NCBI RefSeq assembly: GCF_008364825.1
Contig: NZ_VTTO01000017.1
Coordinates: forward strand, 67,086-130,449
From: Azospirillum sp. B21
Lineage (GTDB): Bacteria > Pseudomonadota > Alphaproteobacteria > Azospirillales > Azospirillaceae
Reading direction: 5' to 3'
Length of the DNA: 63,364 nt
Shown here: positions 42,010-51,341 of the stretch, one piece after another
How the letters are laid out: every line of letters starts with the position of its first letter
How positions within the stretch are numbered: the first letter of the stretch is position 1
Made by a program: the position numbers and the translations under genes
Notes under the pieces: model-generated
What the model was told of the DNA's origin: nothing
Seen by the model: the letters and a program-made list of their open reading frames with translations, nothing else
The model's database searches: none

Positions 42010-45000
42010 TCACCTTCCAGTCCGCGAGCCGTCCCCCAACGGACTTGCAGCATCCTGCTGGAGAACACGGTCGACTTCTTCAGTATCAGACCGTGTCTCC
42101 TGCTGCCTCGCGCCGCCAGCCGCACTGCCGGACAATGCGGTGGGCTCTACCGCCGCTCCACTGCCGGCCGTCGCCTCCGAGGTAGCGATAGAGAGGTCTG
42201 AGCCGGGGCCTCCGCCATCGGCGGCGCGATCAGCATGCGCCGCCGGCACTGCCCGGTCACCTGCAGCCTCTCTGCTCGTTGAGGCACCGCTTCCACCTTC
42301 CTGTTCAGCCGAGCGTAAATTCCCACCATGGCCGGGGGATTGCGTGCGCTGGGCATCGTGCTGAGGGGCATCCCCCCGAACACCTGCTGCAGAACCGTTG
42401 CCGGGCGTAAACATGCCTTCTTGGTTCGGCATTCGATCAACGCCACCACGCTCGCCGGCGGGAGCACCGCCCCCACCTTCCTGTTGAACTGAGTGAAATG
42501 CGACAGGCTGGCCCGTTGACCGTGATCCAACAGGCGCGTGTGATCCAGTCCCAGGACCGCCATCACTCCTCTCGGCCGATCGACTGGCTGTCCCGTTCGT
42601 CTGGCCTCCACCCTCTCCGGAGGCTGGGAGCTCTCCCCCGCCCTCTTCCTGTCGCGATGTCCCCCCGCGTTCATAGCGCTGAACCGTATCGGCATCGGAT
42701 GCCGCATTACCTGGCAAGACACCCACCCGCACCTCCCCATCGAAAGGCGACCTATCAACCTCCCTACCATGGACTTCCGGCGCCTTCTCAAACGCGTGCT
42801 TGAGCCCATGTGTCCGATTATAGAAGGAGACAACGTTGGAGGATCCACCATGGTCGACGTCGCGCAATGCGCCGGCGCCGCTGACAAGTTTGGCCACCGC
42901 CTCACCTCCCTTCCCGCCGCCTGCCTCGTCCACTACAGCCTGGTAAGCCGCCATAAATTCAGGCGAAGCAATTGCACCGATTTCGGGCTTTAGGCGCGAA
43001 ATACCAACCAGGGGGTTCCCGCCACCCGACATAGCGAAGAGGTGGGCCTGTCTCTCCGTCCACCCCCTCTGTGAGGCTTGGCCTTTCAACTCGTCAAAGC
43101 TACGATCTTGTTTCATCCCGACCGAACCGCGCAGCCAGTCAGTGACCCCTGCAGCACCGCCGCTAATAACTTGCGGAAGCTCAGCCATTTTCCCGGCAAG
43201 AGATTGACTGGTCATATCGACTGCCATCTCAGCTGCCCGCGGTGCTTGCTCTCCATACTGAGACGCGACCCATGACTGGTTACCTGTTCGAATTGCGTCG
43301 ACCGCTGCATTAAATTCTGTCGATAGCTCGCCAGCACCCACGTGCCCCATGCGCCGATTTGACTTCATCCCCATGTTTACCTCGCGCTGGAGACCTGCAG
43401 CTCGTCCGATGCTCTGGCCTGGCTCCACACCGCGAGCACGATGGAAGACCGCCCCCGTCTGTGGGGTCGTCGAATTGACCCGATCGGCCATTCCAGCCTG
43501 ATCTTGATGATTGCCAAGGTTTGCCCCCCTAACTGCGAAGCCCGTCGCACGCTCAAGCGCCGATAGCGCGACGGTCGACCGATCTGCAAGACGCTGATCG
43601 TCCAGATGCTTGGCGTATGGATTATCGCCGAGAAGAGTCTGCATCATCGCCGCAGCATCACCGTCGCGACGCGAGCCAAATCGCTCATAATACCCATGCT
43701 GCACCGCGAGTTGCCGTGCGGCGTCCAAGCCTCCCATCTCGAGCAGCAATTGCGACATCTCGCCCATGCTCTTCTGATCATTGCCGAGATTGCGGGCGAG
43801 CAGCAGCGGATCAGGGTTAACCCCAGACTGGATAGAGCCCCGGTGCGTTGTGGCCTCCTGATAGGCGCGTTCCGCAGTCCTCTGCTCGGCCAAAGCCTTC
43901 TGCACACGGTCATCACGCTCGAGACCAGTACCGCGCAGAAATGTTGTGCCGCCCCCTTGGCTCGACGCGCCAGTGATGGCTCGTCCAATCTTCGCCAAAC
44001 GCGCTTGATTTTGCCGGATTACAGACTGCTCGTCTGCACTAAGCGAACCCGTAAAACTCCGCTCGGTAGAAGCATTGGTGCCGATTTCGCCACGAGCCCC
44101 CGCTCGGGCCGTAACGCTTCGAGACCGACCGCGGCTATGTTCATCAGACTCGTAAGTACCGTCCGACTTTGTGTCTCTCGAGTTCGTACCGCTGAACTCT
44201 CTCGTAGCCTGCTCTTTACTCCCCGCCCCTCCCGCGATTGGTTGCCCAACCCGTGTCGTTGTACTCGTCTCATTACCCCTCCCAGAGGTAACAGAGCTTT
44301 CGGTTGTTCCTCGCTGTCCAGCAGCCTTCCTCCCGCCAACCTCAAGGCCGGCAGCAGCTTCGACCGAAGCGCCGGCAACTATCGCTGCAACATCCTGCTC
44401 CGATCGCCCGCTCACCCGTCGGAGTTGGTCGGAAACCGATGCAACATCATCCTTGACGCCGGAGAACGTGTTCGAGCGTTCAAAGTTGCTCGCCACGGTC
44501 CTTAGATCGCGCCACCCCCCGTCCTCGTTCTTCCCCCAGGTTTCTTTCAGGGCCTGGCTTGCCGCCGCCGTGACCGACGTCTGGGCAGTCTCAACGGCCC
44601 TCTGCGAACTGGAAGTTGCCTTGTCCCAGAGGGAGTTGAGGCTGCTAAGTGGTAGGCGGTTCTTGGCATCCACCTCGCCGATAATCGCATCCCCGCGGGA
44701 GTAGGTGCCACTATACGCTCCGCCCATCTGGAGCAGCGGCGCCTGCTGCATTGTCCGTGGCGTGGCTTCGCTGGGATCCACAGTATTCGGCTTGCCATGC
44801 CCCATTGCATAGGCTCCCCAGGCCTTCATTCCGCCCATGCCAATCACCATCCCAGCCAGCATCGGAATGCTCGCAGCCATGTAGTTGGCGTAGCCCAACC
44901 AATCTCTTACGACGGATTCAAATTGGAGCATCCCTACAAATGACGTCGCGCTCGTTCCGTTACCCGAAAGTAGCGAAGCCTTTTCTTGGACGATCCAGCA

Positions 45001-46161
45001 AGCATAGTTGTTGACGATCGCAAGCACGGGCATCCATGTCCAAACCCAGACCAAGGTCATAAGGTACTGCGCCGCGATCTTGATGCCCGCCATTCCGAAA
45101 AAAATTGTTAAGGGTAGGAACGGCGTAACCGCATAGAGAAATCCTTCAATGGCAGTTAACATTGGTCGCCAGCTTTTCATGAACAGCCCGGCTTCTATAT
45201 CCCAGGCCGTTGCGCGAAGCTTCGCCGCATCGTCGATTGATGTCGCCAGGGCAAATGCCTGGTCTAGCTGTGCCGCTTGCTTCATGCCGGCCGAGTAGGC
45301 ACGCTCGAGCAACGACGCGATGATGAATTCATCGGCCGACACTGCAAGACCAAGCGAATCCAATGCCATTTGGATCTGGGATGTTACCGACGCCGCATTT
45401 CGCGGCTCCTCTGGCGGCAACGTGAGCTTTGCGGCCAAGATCCTGTCTTTGAAGCCAGGCAAAAACGCTTGATTCATTCTGAGAAGCTCTTGATGGGCCG
45501 CAGTACAGTCTAATGCCTGCTCGCCTCCGCTGAAGATCATTGTTCCGTGATTTACATCTTGAAATTTCAGGCTTGCTGCCGGTGTTGAGGTTAACATTAT
45601 GTCGGTAAGTTGGGATGGATAGTTGCTAATCTTTGTTTTTGTGCAATCTGCAACATAATTCTGCCAGGATCGAAACCAATCGGTGTCAACGGAATAGCTG
45701 TTAGCGGCTCCTAACCCAGCAGGAACCTTGATGGTCGCCGTCGCAACTTCCTTAAGCGTGACGAGGGGAGCGACAAAGCCGTAGCTTGTCATGCGCGGTG
45801 TGCTGAACGCCTGCTCCATCAGGCTCGTGGTGCGCTCTCCCAAGGTTGAGATCACAGAACCAGCAATAGCAACGCCTCCTGGCACGTTTGCGACCACCCT
45901 AATCCGCCCCGAGTAAATGTCGTAAACGGTCACCGTTGTCGTTGTTCCATAGAGCCCGGAAAACAGAATGAGAGCTACGACAGTCTGGCCGATATTGATG
46001 CGGTTCGTGATTATGGCCTGAACCAGCGCGAGAATTATGCCGATCAGCATCCCAATTCTGCCCATGCCGGCAAAGGTGCCCGCACCTGTCAGCATCGCAA
46101 GCGAGTTCAAGACCTGCTCGAGCCACGCGCTATCACCGATTGAGTAGATCGTCCAAGACAT
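42010..46161 (-). CDS. traG: TraG-like mating-pair stabilisation protein, 1383 aa
   Basis: N-terminal half: several membrane segments (GTFAGMGRIGMLIGIILALVQAI, VVALILFSGLY, near residue 340 GFLYAVTPFLPLTIFFGMAGI, LVWVWTWMPVLAIVNNYA, and MLAGMVIGMGGMKAWG), with the TraG N-terminal domain of F-type systems. The rest is a long polar, glycine- and serine-rich cytoplasmic or periplasmic part with low-complexity C-terminus rich in Gly, Ser, Glu. F TraG has 938 residues; this is longer. It stabilises mating pairs and in SXT/F systems is also the target of entry exclusion. ATG 46161 has AAGGA seven bases upstream. It follows traH by 33 bp. Confidence 0.88.
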   Translation of the reverse strand: MSWTIYSIGDSAWLEQVLNSLAMLTGAGTFAGMGRIGMLIGIILALVQAIITNRINIGQTVVALILFSGLYGTTTTVTVYDIYSGRIRVVANVPGGVAIAGSVISTLGERTTSLMEQAFSTPRMTSYGFVAPLVTLKEVATATIKVPAGLGAANSYSVDTDWFRSWQNYVADCTKTKISNYPSQLTDIMLTSTPAASLKFQDVNHGTMIFSGGEQALDCTAAHQELLRMNQAFLPGFKDRILAAKLTLPPEEPRNAASVTSQIQMALDSLGLAVSADEFIIASLLERAYSAGMKQAAQLDQAFALATSIDDAAKLRATAWDIEAGLFMKSWRPMLTAIEGFLYAVTPFLPLTIFFGMAGIKIAAQYLMTLVWVWTWMPVLAIVNNYACWIVQEKASLLSGNGTSATSFVGMLQFESVVRDWLGYANYMAASIPMLAGMVIGMGGMKAWGAYAMGHGKPNTVDPSEATPRTMQQAPLLQMGGAYSGTYSRGDAIIGEVDAKNRLPLSSLNSLWDKATSSSQRAVETAQTSVTAAASQALKETWGKNEDGGWRDLRTVASNFERSNTFSGVKDDVASVSDQLRRVSGRSEQDVAAIVAGASVEAAAGLEVGGRKAAGQRGTTESSVTSGRGNETSTTTRVGQPIAGGAGSKEQATREFSGTNSRDTKSDGTYESDEHSRGRSRSVTARAGARGEIGTNASTERSFTGSLSADEQSVIRQNQARLAKIGRAITGASSQGGGTTFLRGTGLERDDRVQKALAEQRTAERAYQEATTHRGSIQSGVNPDPLLLARNLGNDQKSMGEMSQLLLEMGGLDAARQLAVQHGYYERFGSRRDGDAAAMMQTLLGDNPYAKHLDDQRLADRSTVALSALERATGFAVRGANLGNHQDQAGMADRVNSTTPQTGAVFHRARGVEPGQSIGRAAGLQREVNMGMKSNRRMGHVGAGELSTEFNAAVDAIRTGNQSWVASQYGEQAPRAAEMAVDMTSQSLAGKMAELPQVISGGAAGVTDWLRGSVGMKQDRSFDELKGQASQRGWTERQAHLFAMSGGGNPLVGISRLKPEIGAIASPEFMAAYQAVVDEAGGGKGGEAVAKLVSGAGALRDVDHGGSSNVVSFYNRTHGLKHAFEKAPEVHGREVDRSPFDGEVRVGVLPGNAASDADTVQRYERGGTSRQEEGGGELPASGEGGGQTNGTASRSAERSDGGPGTGSHAPVGSRSTGQPVAFHSVQQEGGGGAPAGERGGVDRMPNQEGMFTPGNGSAAGVRGDAPQHDAQRTQSPGHGGNLRSAEQEGGSGASTSREAAGDRAVPAAHADRAADGGGPGSDLSIATSEATAGSGAAVEPTALSGSAAGGARQQETRSDTEEVDRVLQQDAASPLGDGSRTGR

Positions 46162-46194
46162 TGTCATGTCCTTTTATCGAATATCGATGTCATA

Positions 46195-47607
46195 TCACTG
46201 AAGGTGCACGACAGGATTTGGCCGGTCCATCGTTCGCTGGAGGCTTTCGTACAGAGTGAATACATTCGATCGCGGGCCGTAAGTCCCTTGGATTGAACTT
46301 AGCTCTGCCCGTAGCTCAGCATGCACTTGATCAAGCCGCTTTAAGAACTCTGGTTGCATGTAATGATCCTTCCCACTACTTGCAATCCGAACCGCTTTGT
46401 AAAGATCGCGAACTATCACTTCGACCATTTCATATGCAAGGAATGGAATAATCTGACGCGCAAATGACTCTGTCGCGTCATAGTTACCTGACTTTGACAT
46501 TTGGATTACAAGGCCGCCAATTCCTCCCTGCATAGACGTGCTAAACGCTTTCTCCTCAGCAGTCATCTCCGAACCGTTACTAAGTCTTGGGTGGAGTTTC
46601 CAGACAATCCCAGGGCTACTGCTACTACCCAACAGTCGCTGCCGGATCATCTTGTGCAGGCCATCCATCGGTACACCCTGTGGTCTGCTCGCCGGCTTTT
46701 CACACCGTGAATACTCATCGCATCTGATCAGGCTCAACTCTAACGCAGAACTTGATCCAGACTGCGTCTCACCAGCGTAGAGGAGGTCATGAACCGTTAA
46801 CTGATTTGGAACAAACACTACCGGATCGTCATCTCCGCCTTTGTCTTGGACGATGACGGTGCCAGTCAAATTCATGATTGCTTCCAACAGTCTGTCATCT
46901 CCGCCGGCGAACCATTGGGAGGCACTGCTATCCTTCAGAGCGCGCCATACCAGATTTACGGTAATCTTATCTCTTCGGTCCTGCTGTGCCTGCTGGGTTC
47001 CGCCGCTAGCAATACGCGTTCCTGGACTCCGCCCAGATCGCGACGACCGCGCGTCAAAATCGTCATCGAAAATACCCGCCGCACGCCCGATGAAAGTTTC
47101 CTCGTTGACCTTCTTACCGGTAGCGGCTCCGATGGTGTCGTTAAACAGACCCTGCCCCAACTGGCAACCGTTGGAGAAGAGCTCATTAAATCGCTGCACT
47201 CGATCCTGAATCCACGCAAGTGTATCTGAAAGGTTGGGCGCCATAACGTCGAGTGCGGCCATAAAGGCTGCGCCTTGCGCGCCAGCCCCAATATTCCTGA
47301 TCAACTGCTCAAATTGCTCACCGTTAGCGAAGCTAAAACTACCAGCGTATAAGTCCAAACCTCCGCAGCCATAGTTAAAACGAGGGGGACTGAACGAAAC
47401 CAAGTTCTCGTTCATGATTTTCTGACGCATTACAATTGAGCCGCCGCTCACAACCCCACGACGTTGCGTCTCCCATACCCCAGGCGGCGTGGCGTTTACC
47501 ATGCTCCCGAACATGTCGTTCAGTTGCCGCTGCAGGTCGGCCTTGGCAGGCGAGCTGGCGGCCATCATCAAACAGGCCGCAAAGACGGTGCACACGAGCT
47601 TTTTCAT
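46195..47607 (-). CDS. traH: TraH-like conjugal transfer pilus assembly protein, 470 aa
   Basis: A periplasmic/outer-membrane-associated TraH of F-type systems. Signal peptide at residues 1-23 ends SPAKA. The TraH hallmark is seen in ADLQRQLNDMFGSMVNATPPGVWETQRRGVVSGGSIVMR, FNYGCGGLDLYAGSFSFANGEQFEQLIRNIG, then FNELFSNGCQLGQGL. F TraH has 458 residues, close to this. GGAGGG lies just before ATG 47607. traF ends 10 bp upstream. It works with TraF and TraG in pilus extension and mating-pair stability, and cysteine pairs need oxidation, perhaps by the DsbA-like proteins. Confidence 0.93.
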   Translation of the reverse strand: MKKLVCTVFAACLMMAASSPAKADLQRQLNDMFGSMVNATPPGVWETQRRGVVSGGSIVMRQKIMNENLVSFSPPRFNYGCGGLDLYAGSFSFANGEQFEQLIRNIGAGAQGAAFMAALDVMAPNLSDTLAWIQDRVQRFNELFSNGCQLGQGLFNDTIGAATGKKVNEETFIGRAAGIFDDDFDARSSRSGRSPGTRIASGGTQQAQQDRRDKITVNLVWRALKDSSASQWFAGGDDRLLEAIMNLTGTVIVQDKGGDDDPVVFVPNQLTVHDLLYAGETQSGSSSALELSLIRCDEYSRCEKPASRPQGVPMDGLHKMIRQRLLGSSSSPGIVWKLHPRLSNGSEMTAEEKAFSTSMQGGIGGLVIQMSKSGNYDATESFARQIIPFLAYEMVEVIVRDLYKAVRIASSGKDHYMQPEFLKRLDQVHAELRAELSSIQGTYGPRSNVFTLYESLQRTMDRPNPVVHLQ

Positions 47608-47617
47608 CCCACCCTCC

Positions 47618-48607
47618 TCACATTCGAACCTTGCTGCGGATGTAGGCCACCAATCTCGCAGGGTCCTGAAGCTCCTGCGCAGAGATCTCCTGGGCGGCCG
47701 AACTGACAGCCCCGGCCAGGGAGGGCATTGGATTGACCGGCTGCGTGGATTTGAATTCGTCCTCAGTTATCCAGCCCGCGTTCAGTGCGGCCATTGCGAT
47801 GCGGTCTCGCAGGGCATTTAGGGCCAGCACACCCTGAGCCAACGGCTGCACATCTTGTGGCGGGCGCATCAGGAAGAGCGCGGGCACAGAAGTCACCCCC
47901 AGCGCCTCGGCTTGGCCAGCGTTCACTATGTACTCCTCGAAGGGGCTATTTGGCATGGGTAAGCCGTCAACCGACACCGGTAGAACTTTGAACCCGTAGT
48001 TCTGTGCGAGCGCCTTAACAATAGGCGCCATCTGCTTGCAGAATTCGCACGTCGATAAGAAGAAGAACGTTATTCCAGTGTCATTTGCGACTTTGCGCAG
48101 CACTTGCTCCTGGCGGCTGCTTGCCGCTTCGTTCATCGCGTTTGCAGCAAAAGTTGCTGTTGGCCGTCGGGTGGTCTCATCAATCAACGGATCACCCATC
48201 ACATACCGCTGGGTAGCGAGCGAGAATGCCGATGCCTTGTCGAAGGCAACCCGCTGCGTGTAGAGGTAAGCCAGCACGTTTTCGCGGGTCGGATTGTCTA
48301 TGGCCTGCTTACGAAGCTTCTCCAGGTTCTCCTGCATCCAGTCGACGCTAAACGGCTGCGGACCGGCAGCCGCCGGCGCTGGAGGTAGAACTTGAGCTGG
48401 TGGAGGAGCTGGTGGAGGTGGCTTCTGTGCCGGAGGCGGCTCCGGCTCAACCTCGGCCGGCGGCTCCGGGTCGGGTTCCTCTTTATAGAACCACCATCCC
48501 TGGCGGCTGCCACGGAGGAACGATTGCTCTTGCGCCGCGGCGACGCTGGCGTAAGTGCAAAGGGCCACGATCAGCGGCGCGGCCTGTAGGATGCGACGAG
48601 TCTGCAT
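47618..48607 (-). CDS. traF: TraF-like periplasmic conjugal transfer protein, 329 aa
   Basis: Signal peptide 1-25 (PLIVALCTYASVAAA), then a proline-rich linker (about 45-85) and a thioredoxin-like domain with CEFC active site at about residues 187-190 (FFFLSTCEFCKQMAPIV). The C-terminal half has VPALFLMRPPQDV. F TraF is a thioredoxin-fold protein whose active-site cysteines are missing; in this copy they are kept, as in SXT and IncC TraF. It is the first of the traF-traH-traG triplet. No strong ribosome site is seen before ATG 48607. Confidence 0.92.
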   Translation of the reverse strand: MQTRRILQAAPLIVALCTYASVAAAQEQSFLRGSRQGWWFYKEEPDPEPPAEVEPEPPPAQKPPPPAPPPAQVLPPAPAAAGPQPFSVDWMQENLEKLRKQAIDNPTRENVLAYLYTQRVAFDKASAFSLATQRYVMGDPLIDETTRRPTATFAANAMNEAASSRQEQVLRKVANDTGITFFFLSTCEFCKQMAPIVKALAQNYGFKVLPVSVDGLPMPNSPFEEYIVNAGQAEALGVTSVPALFLMRPPQDVQPLAQGVLALNALRDRIAMAALNAGWITEDEFKSTQPVNPMPSLAGAVSSAAQEISAQELQDPARLVAYIRSKVRM

Positions 48608-48684
48608 GCCATGCAGGCTAGATTATGCCCAGCGTTCGGGCGCGCGCGCGCGGCGCAAAAAATGCGCGCGATTGTACGGCCGCT

Positions 48685-49119
48685 CTAGGCTCTGCAGCGC
48701 CAGTATGCCGCCCAAAGCATGACGATCAGAACCTGATCAAACAGCGGCACCCGGCAGTAGCGGGGACGACCATGGACCACCAGCCGAACATATCCATAGG
48801 GGGCGATGGTGGCATCGTACCTATCTCCCCACCCTCCCCGCTCCAGCATCACGCGGTAGACCGACAACTGTACGATATCCCGGAGACGCACCACCGCACG
48901 GGATCTCACCTTCGTTTCGACCGGAACCAGCCAGCCTTTGTTGTTTAGGTACACTGCGTCCGGCCGGCCACGTAACGGCACAGGAGTAAGCGTGCTGATA
49001 AGCTCCTCGGCAATCACGAGACTACCAGCCTCCAACTCCTTCGGCATCTGCTCGAAGTCGAGCCAAAGCTGGCGCTTCGCTGCTTCCTGTAGGCCGGCAA
49101 CAAACGACCGATCAAACAT
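48685..49119 (-). CDS. PD-(D/E)XK nuclease-like protein, 144 aa
   Basis: The core GRPDAVYLNNKGWLVPVETKVRSRAVVRLRDIVQLSVYRVML has the P-D...E-x-K pattern of PD-(D/E)XK nucleases of the Cas4/RecB type (D, then E and K, then a Q). AGGAGG lies close before ATG 49119. It is short for a full nuclease and ends in a hydrophobic helix (LFDQVLIVMLWAAYWRC), so it may be membrane-bound. It stands 77 bp upstream of traF in the same direction. Function in transfer or defence is unknown. Confidence 0.62.
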   Translation of the reverse strand: MFDRSFVAGLQEAAKRQLWLDFEQMPKELEAGSLVIAEELISTLTPVPLRGRPDAVYLNNKGWLVPVETKVRSRAVVRLRDIVQLSVYRVMLERGGWGDRYDATIAPYGYVRLVVHGRPRYCRVPLFDQVLIVMLWAAYWRCRA

Positions 49120-49131
49120 GGCTTCACCTCC

Positions 49132-49425
49132 TCAGTTCCGCTGGAAGCGTGTGGACAATGCTGCATGAGCATCATGCTCACGAACCCCATTTCGCATGGC
49201 TTCTGAGTTCCGCGGCACGTGCGTCATGCCGTCGTTCAGAAGACCGGCGAGGCTCGTCGCATCGACCTTCCGTGACGCAAGCCAGTGCCGCCCTGACGGA
49301 CTCGAGGCCAGCATCGCTATGGTCCCGACGGGATCAGCGGTGAAGGTTCCGAGAGCCACTCCTGTTTCCGTCAAACCAATGCCGCGGTAAACCTCAGCCC
49401 AGAACGTGCTTAAGTCGTCCATCAT
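49132..49425 (-). CDS. Hypothetical protein, 97 aa
   Basis: Begins MMDDLSTFWAEVYRGIGLTETGVALGTFTADPVG; two further in-frame extensions upstream are unlikely because they read into the promoter region shared with the parM-like gene. It is 12 bp from the PD-(D/E)XK gene and heads the leftward transfer operon. No family recognised; ribosome site is weak. Confidence 0.5.
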   Translation of the reverse strand: MMDDLSTFWAEVYRGIGLTETGVALGTFTADPVGTIAMLASSPSGRHWLASRKVDATSLAGLLNDGMTHVPRNSEAMRNGVREHDAHAALSTRFQRN

Positions 49426-49493
49426 TTTATATCCGTTGTCGAGTCGCGACCGCCGAGACTGAGAACTACCCCATCGCTGCGCCCGCTGCAGTA

Positions 49494-49522
49494 TGACTTT
49501 ACATCGCTTTAGATCGCTATTA
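49494..49522 (+). promoter_or_regulatory. Candidate promoter of the parM-like gene with ATCGCT repeats
   Basis: TGACTT (49494-49499) and TATTAT (49517-49522), 17 bp apart, fit a sigma-70 promoter about 105 bp before the parM-like start. The hexamer ATCGCT occurs at 49473, 49503 and 49513; the last two are ten bp apart and lie between the -35 and -10 elements. They could be half-sites of a parC-like centromere bound by the small partner protein. Confidence 0.35.
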
Positions 49523-49628
49523 TACCTCACAACCGCCCACCACTCAACCGCGGGAGCGACCGCCGCGCGACGATTGATCGTTTTTTGTCGACGTTCGCTC
49601 CTGCCCCGCTCAACATATGGGAGATACC

Positions 49629-50606
49629 ATGGCATTCGTTATCGGGATGGATATCGGCTATTCCGGACTGAAGATCGCACATGGAGCGTCTGATGCGTCT
49701 GCTCCGACCACAATCCTTCGGCCATCGGGAGCCGGGCCGAAGGAATTCCTGCCCCACCGTATCACTGGGTCGGAGAACTATGTGCTGACGCTCGTTGACG
49801 GGGAGCCCTGGGCGGCCGCCACCGAGCACGACCGCTTCCAGGGGTACGACCGCGAGCTTCATAAGGATTTTACTAGCACCCGCGCGTACACAGCCCTCGC
49901 CAATGCAACTTTAGCGTTGAGCGGACAAAACACGGTAGACGTGCTCGTCACCGGATTGCCGGTGGTTCACTGCACGCAAGCGAACATCGACGCTCTAACG
50001 GAGAAGCTCACGGGCAAGCACCGGATTGCCGAGCGTCGAGAGGTGGAGGTCAGAAAGACCGTGGTGATCCCGCAGCCCACCGGCGCGTATATGGATCTTC
50101 TCTCATCCTACGACGATCCGGAATTCCTTGCTGAGGCCCGGATCGTGGTAATTGACCCCGGCTTTTTCTCAGTCGACTTTGTGCTGATCGAGCGAGGCGA
50201 GTTGCGTGATAAGCTCTCGACCAGCTCGACGCAGGCCATGTCCGTCCTTCTCGCTACGGCCAATCGGATATTGATGGAGCGGTATGGAACTGGGCCTGGA
50301 GTCGAAGCTATCGAGGTGGCTCTCCGCAACGGCAAATCTTACGTCCTGGTCAGCTCGAACAAGGAAGAGCTGAAACCTCTTCTTACCGCCGCCGCCCAGG
50401 AAGTTGCTCCCGAAGCTCTTAAGGCTCTGCGCACTTCTATGCGCACTGGGCAGACGAACGTGGACTTGGTCCTGCTCGCCGGCGGTGGCGCCGCGATGTA
50501 CGAGCCGACAGCTCGTGATCTCTTTCCCAATGCTCGCATTATCACCGCTGATGAGCCGGCGCTTGCGAACGCACGCGGTTTTTGGGCTTATGGCACAAAC
50601 CTGTAG
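49629..50606 (+). CDS. parM: ParM/StbA-like actin-like plasmid partition protein, 325 aa
   Basis: Actin-fold motifs in order: IGMDIGYSGLKIA (phosphate 1), VTGLPV, VVIDPGFFSVDFV (phosphate 2) and DLVLLAGGGAAMY (adenosine). These belong to the ParM/StbA/archaeal-actin-like group used for plasmid segregation. The motor polymerises and pushes plasmid copies apart. ATG 49629 follows GGGAGA. A second gene begins 11 bp downstream, which fits the usual ParM-ParR layout. SXT-like ICEs and IncC plasmids also carry such an actin-like module in addition to ParAB-type proteins. Reads divergently from the transfer operon. Confidence 0.88.
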   Translation: MAFVIGMDIGYSGLKIAHGASDASAPTTILRPSGAGPKEFLPHRITGSENYVLTLVDGEPWAAATEHDRFQGYDRELHKDFTSTRAYTALANATLALSGQNTVDVLVTGLPVVHCTQANIDALTEKLTGKHRIAERREVEVRKTVVIPQPTGAYMDLLSSYDDPEFLAEARIVVIDPGFFSVDFVLIERGELRDKLSTSSTQAMSVLLATANRILMERYGTGPGVEAIEVALRNGKSYVLVSSNKEELKPLLTAAAQEVAPEALKALRTSMRTGQTNVDLVLLAGGGAAMYEPTARDLFPNARIITADEPALANARGFWAYGTNL

Positions 50607-50617
50607 GGTGTTAGGTG

Positions 50618-50962
50618 ATGGCCCGTCGAAGACAACTAGATGAGGGCGCGGATGACTCCGCACCTAAGCCAACCAAGGTTTTGGTAACGATCGGTACTGA
50701 TACGCCAGAGCTCCTTGCGGAGTTGAATGCTGTTCATTCAAGTGACCGGGCCGGGCGTATCAGGCTTCTCGCGACGCTCGGCGCGCTGCACCTGCAGGGT
50801 CGCTTGGTTGTGCCCGGTTCGGCCATTGCACCAGTTGCACCTTCCGCTTCAGCATCGGCGGCAGTTCCTCCGCAGCCCGACCCGAAGGAAGCCGCGAGAA
50901 AGGCGCTAGCGCGGCAGTTTATTCGCAGCACCACACCCGCGCAGGGTGCCGAGAGCGCCTAG
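50618..50962 (+). CDS. Putative ParR-like partner of the actin-like protein, 114 aa
   Basis: A small basic-tailed protein starting 11 bp after parM. KPTKVLVTIGTDTPELLAELNAVHSSDRAGRIRLLATLGALHL has the strand-helix-helix order of a ribbon-helix-helix fold, as expected for ParR/StbB adaptors. It continues with a proline/alanine linker and a basic tail. A GTG codon precedes ATG 50618 directly. The partner role is inferred from position, size and fold pattern. Confidence 0.55.
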   Translation: MARRRQLDEGADDSAPKPTKVLVTIGTDTPELLAELNAVHSSDRAGRIRLLATLGALHLQGRLVVPGSAIAPVAPSASASAAVPPQPDPKEAARKALARQFIRSTTPAQGAESA

Positions 50963-50976
50963 TCGCTCATCAAGGC

Positions 50977-51000
50977 GAGGGCAGGGCATTGCCCACCCTC
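50977..51000 (+). terminator. Possible terminator hairpin after the ParM module
   Basis: GAGGG-CA-GGGC, three bases, GCCC-A-CCCTC: a strong GC stem with a small bulge 14 bp after the stop of the small partner gene. There is no T run, so termination could be factor-dependent. Confidence 0.35.
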
Positions 51001-51168
51001 GTCACCCTGCCTTCTCGCAGCAGTGCATCTTATCCGCTGGCCGCACATAAGCGCCATGCTCCAACATCAGTAAGATATCCACCGGGCGCTGGTACGTCAT
51101 TCCCGTGCGACACCGCGCTCCGGAACTGCGGCGCATAAGTGCTGATTCAGGACGGCCCCACTTTCCGC

Positions 51169-51185
51169 TGTTGCTATTTGCAACA
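51169..51185. other. Candidate ParB-binding site, copy 1
   Basis: TGTTGC-TATTT-GCAACA: 6-bp inverted arms around a 5-base centre, about 160 bp upstream of parA. Same pattern (GTTGC-N5-GCAAC) as the sites at 53286 and 53326 after parB. The remaining gap 50963-51341 contains no gene. Confidence 0.6.
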
Positions 51186-51341
51186 CCCTCTCCCCAACAG
51201 CAGTCACTGTAGCGCGCCATCCTGGGATGCTTGGGTGCTTCAATAGTGGGTAGTCGGTTTTGCCCGATCCAGGCGTTTCTTGACGAATGTGGGCGCTACC
51301 TGTATTGAGGATCCTGACACTACTTTCCATCGGAGCCGCGC

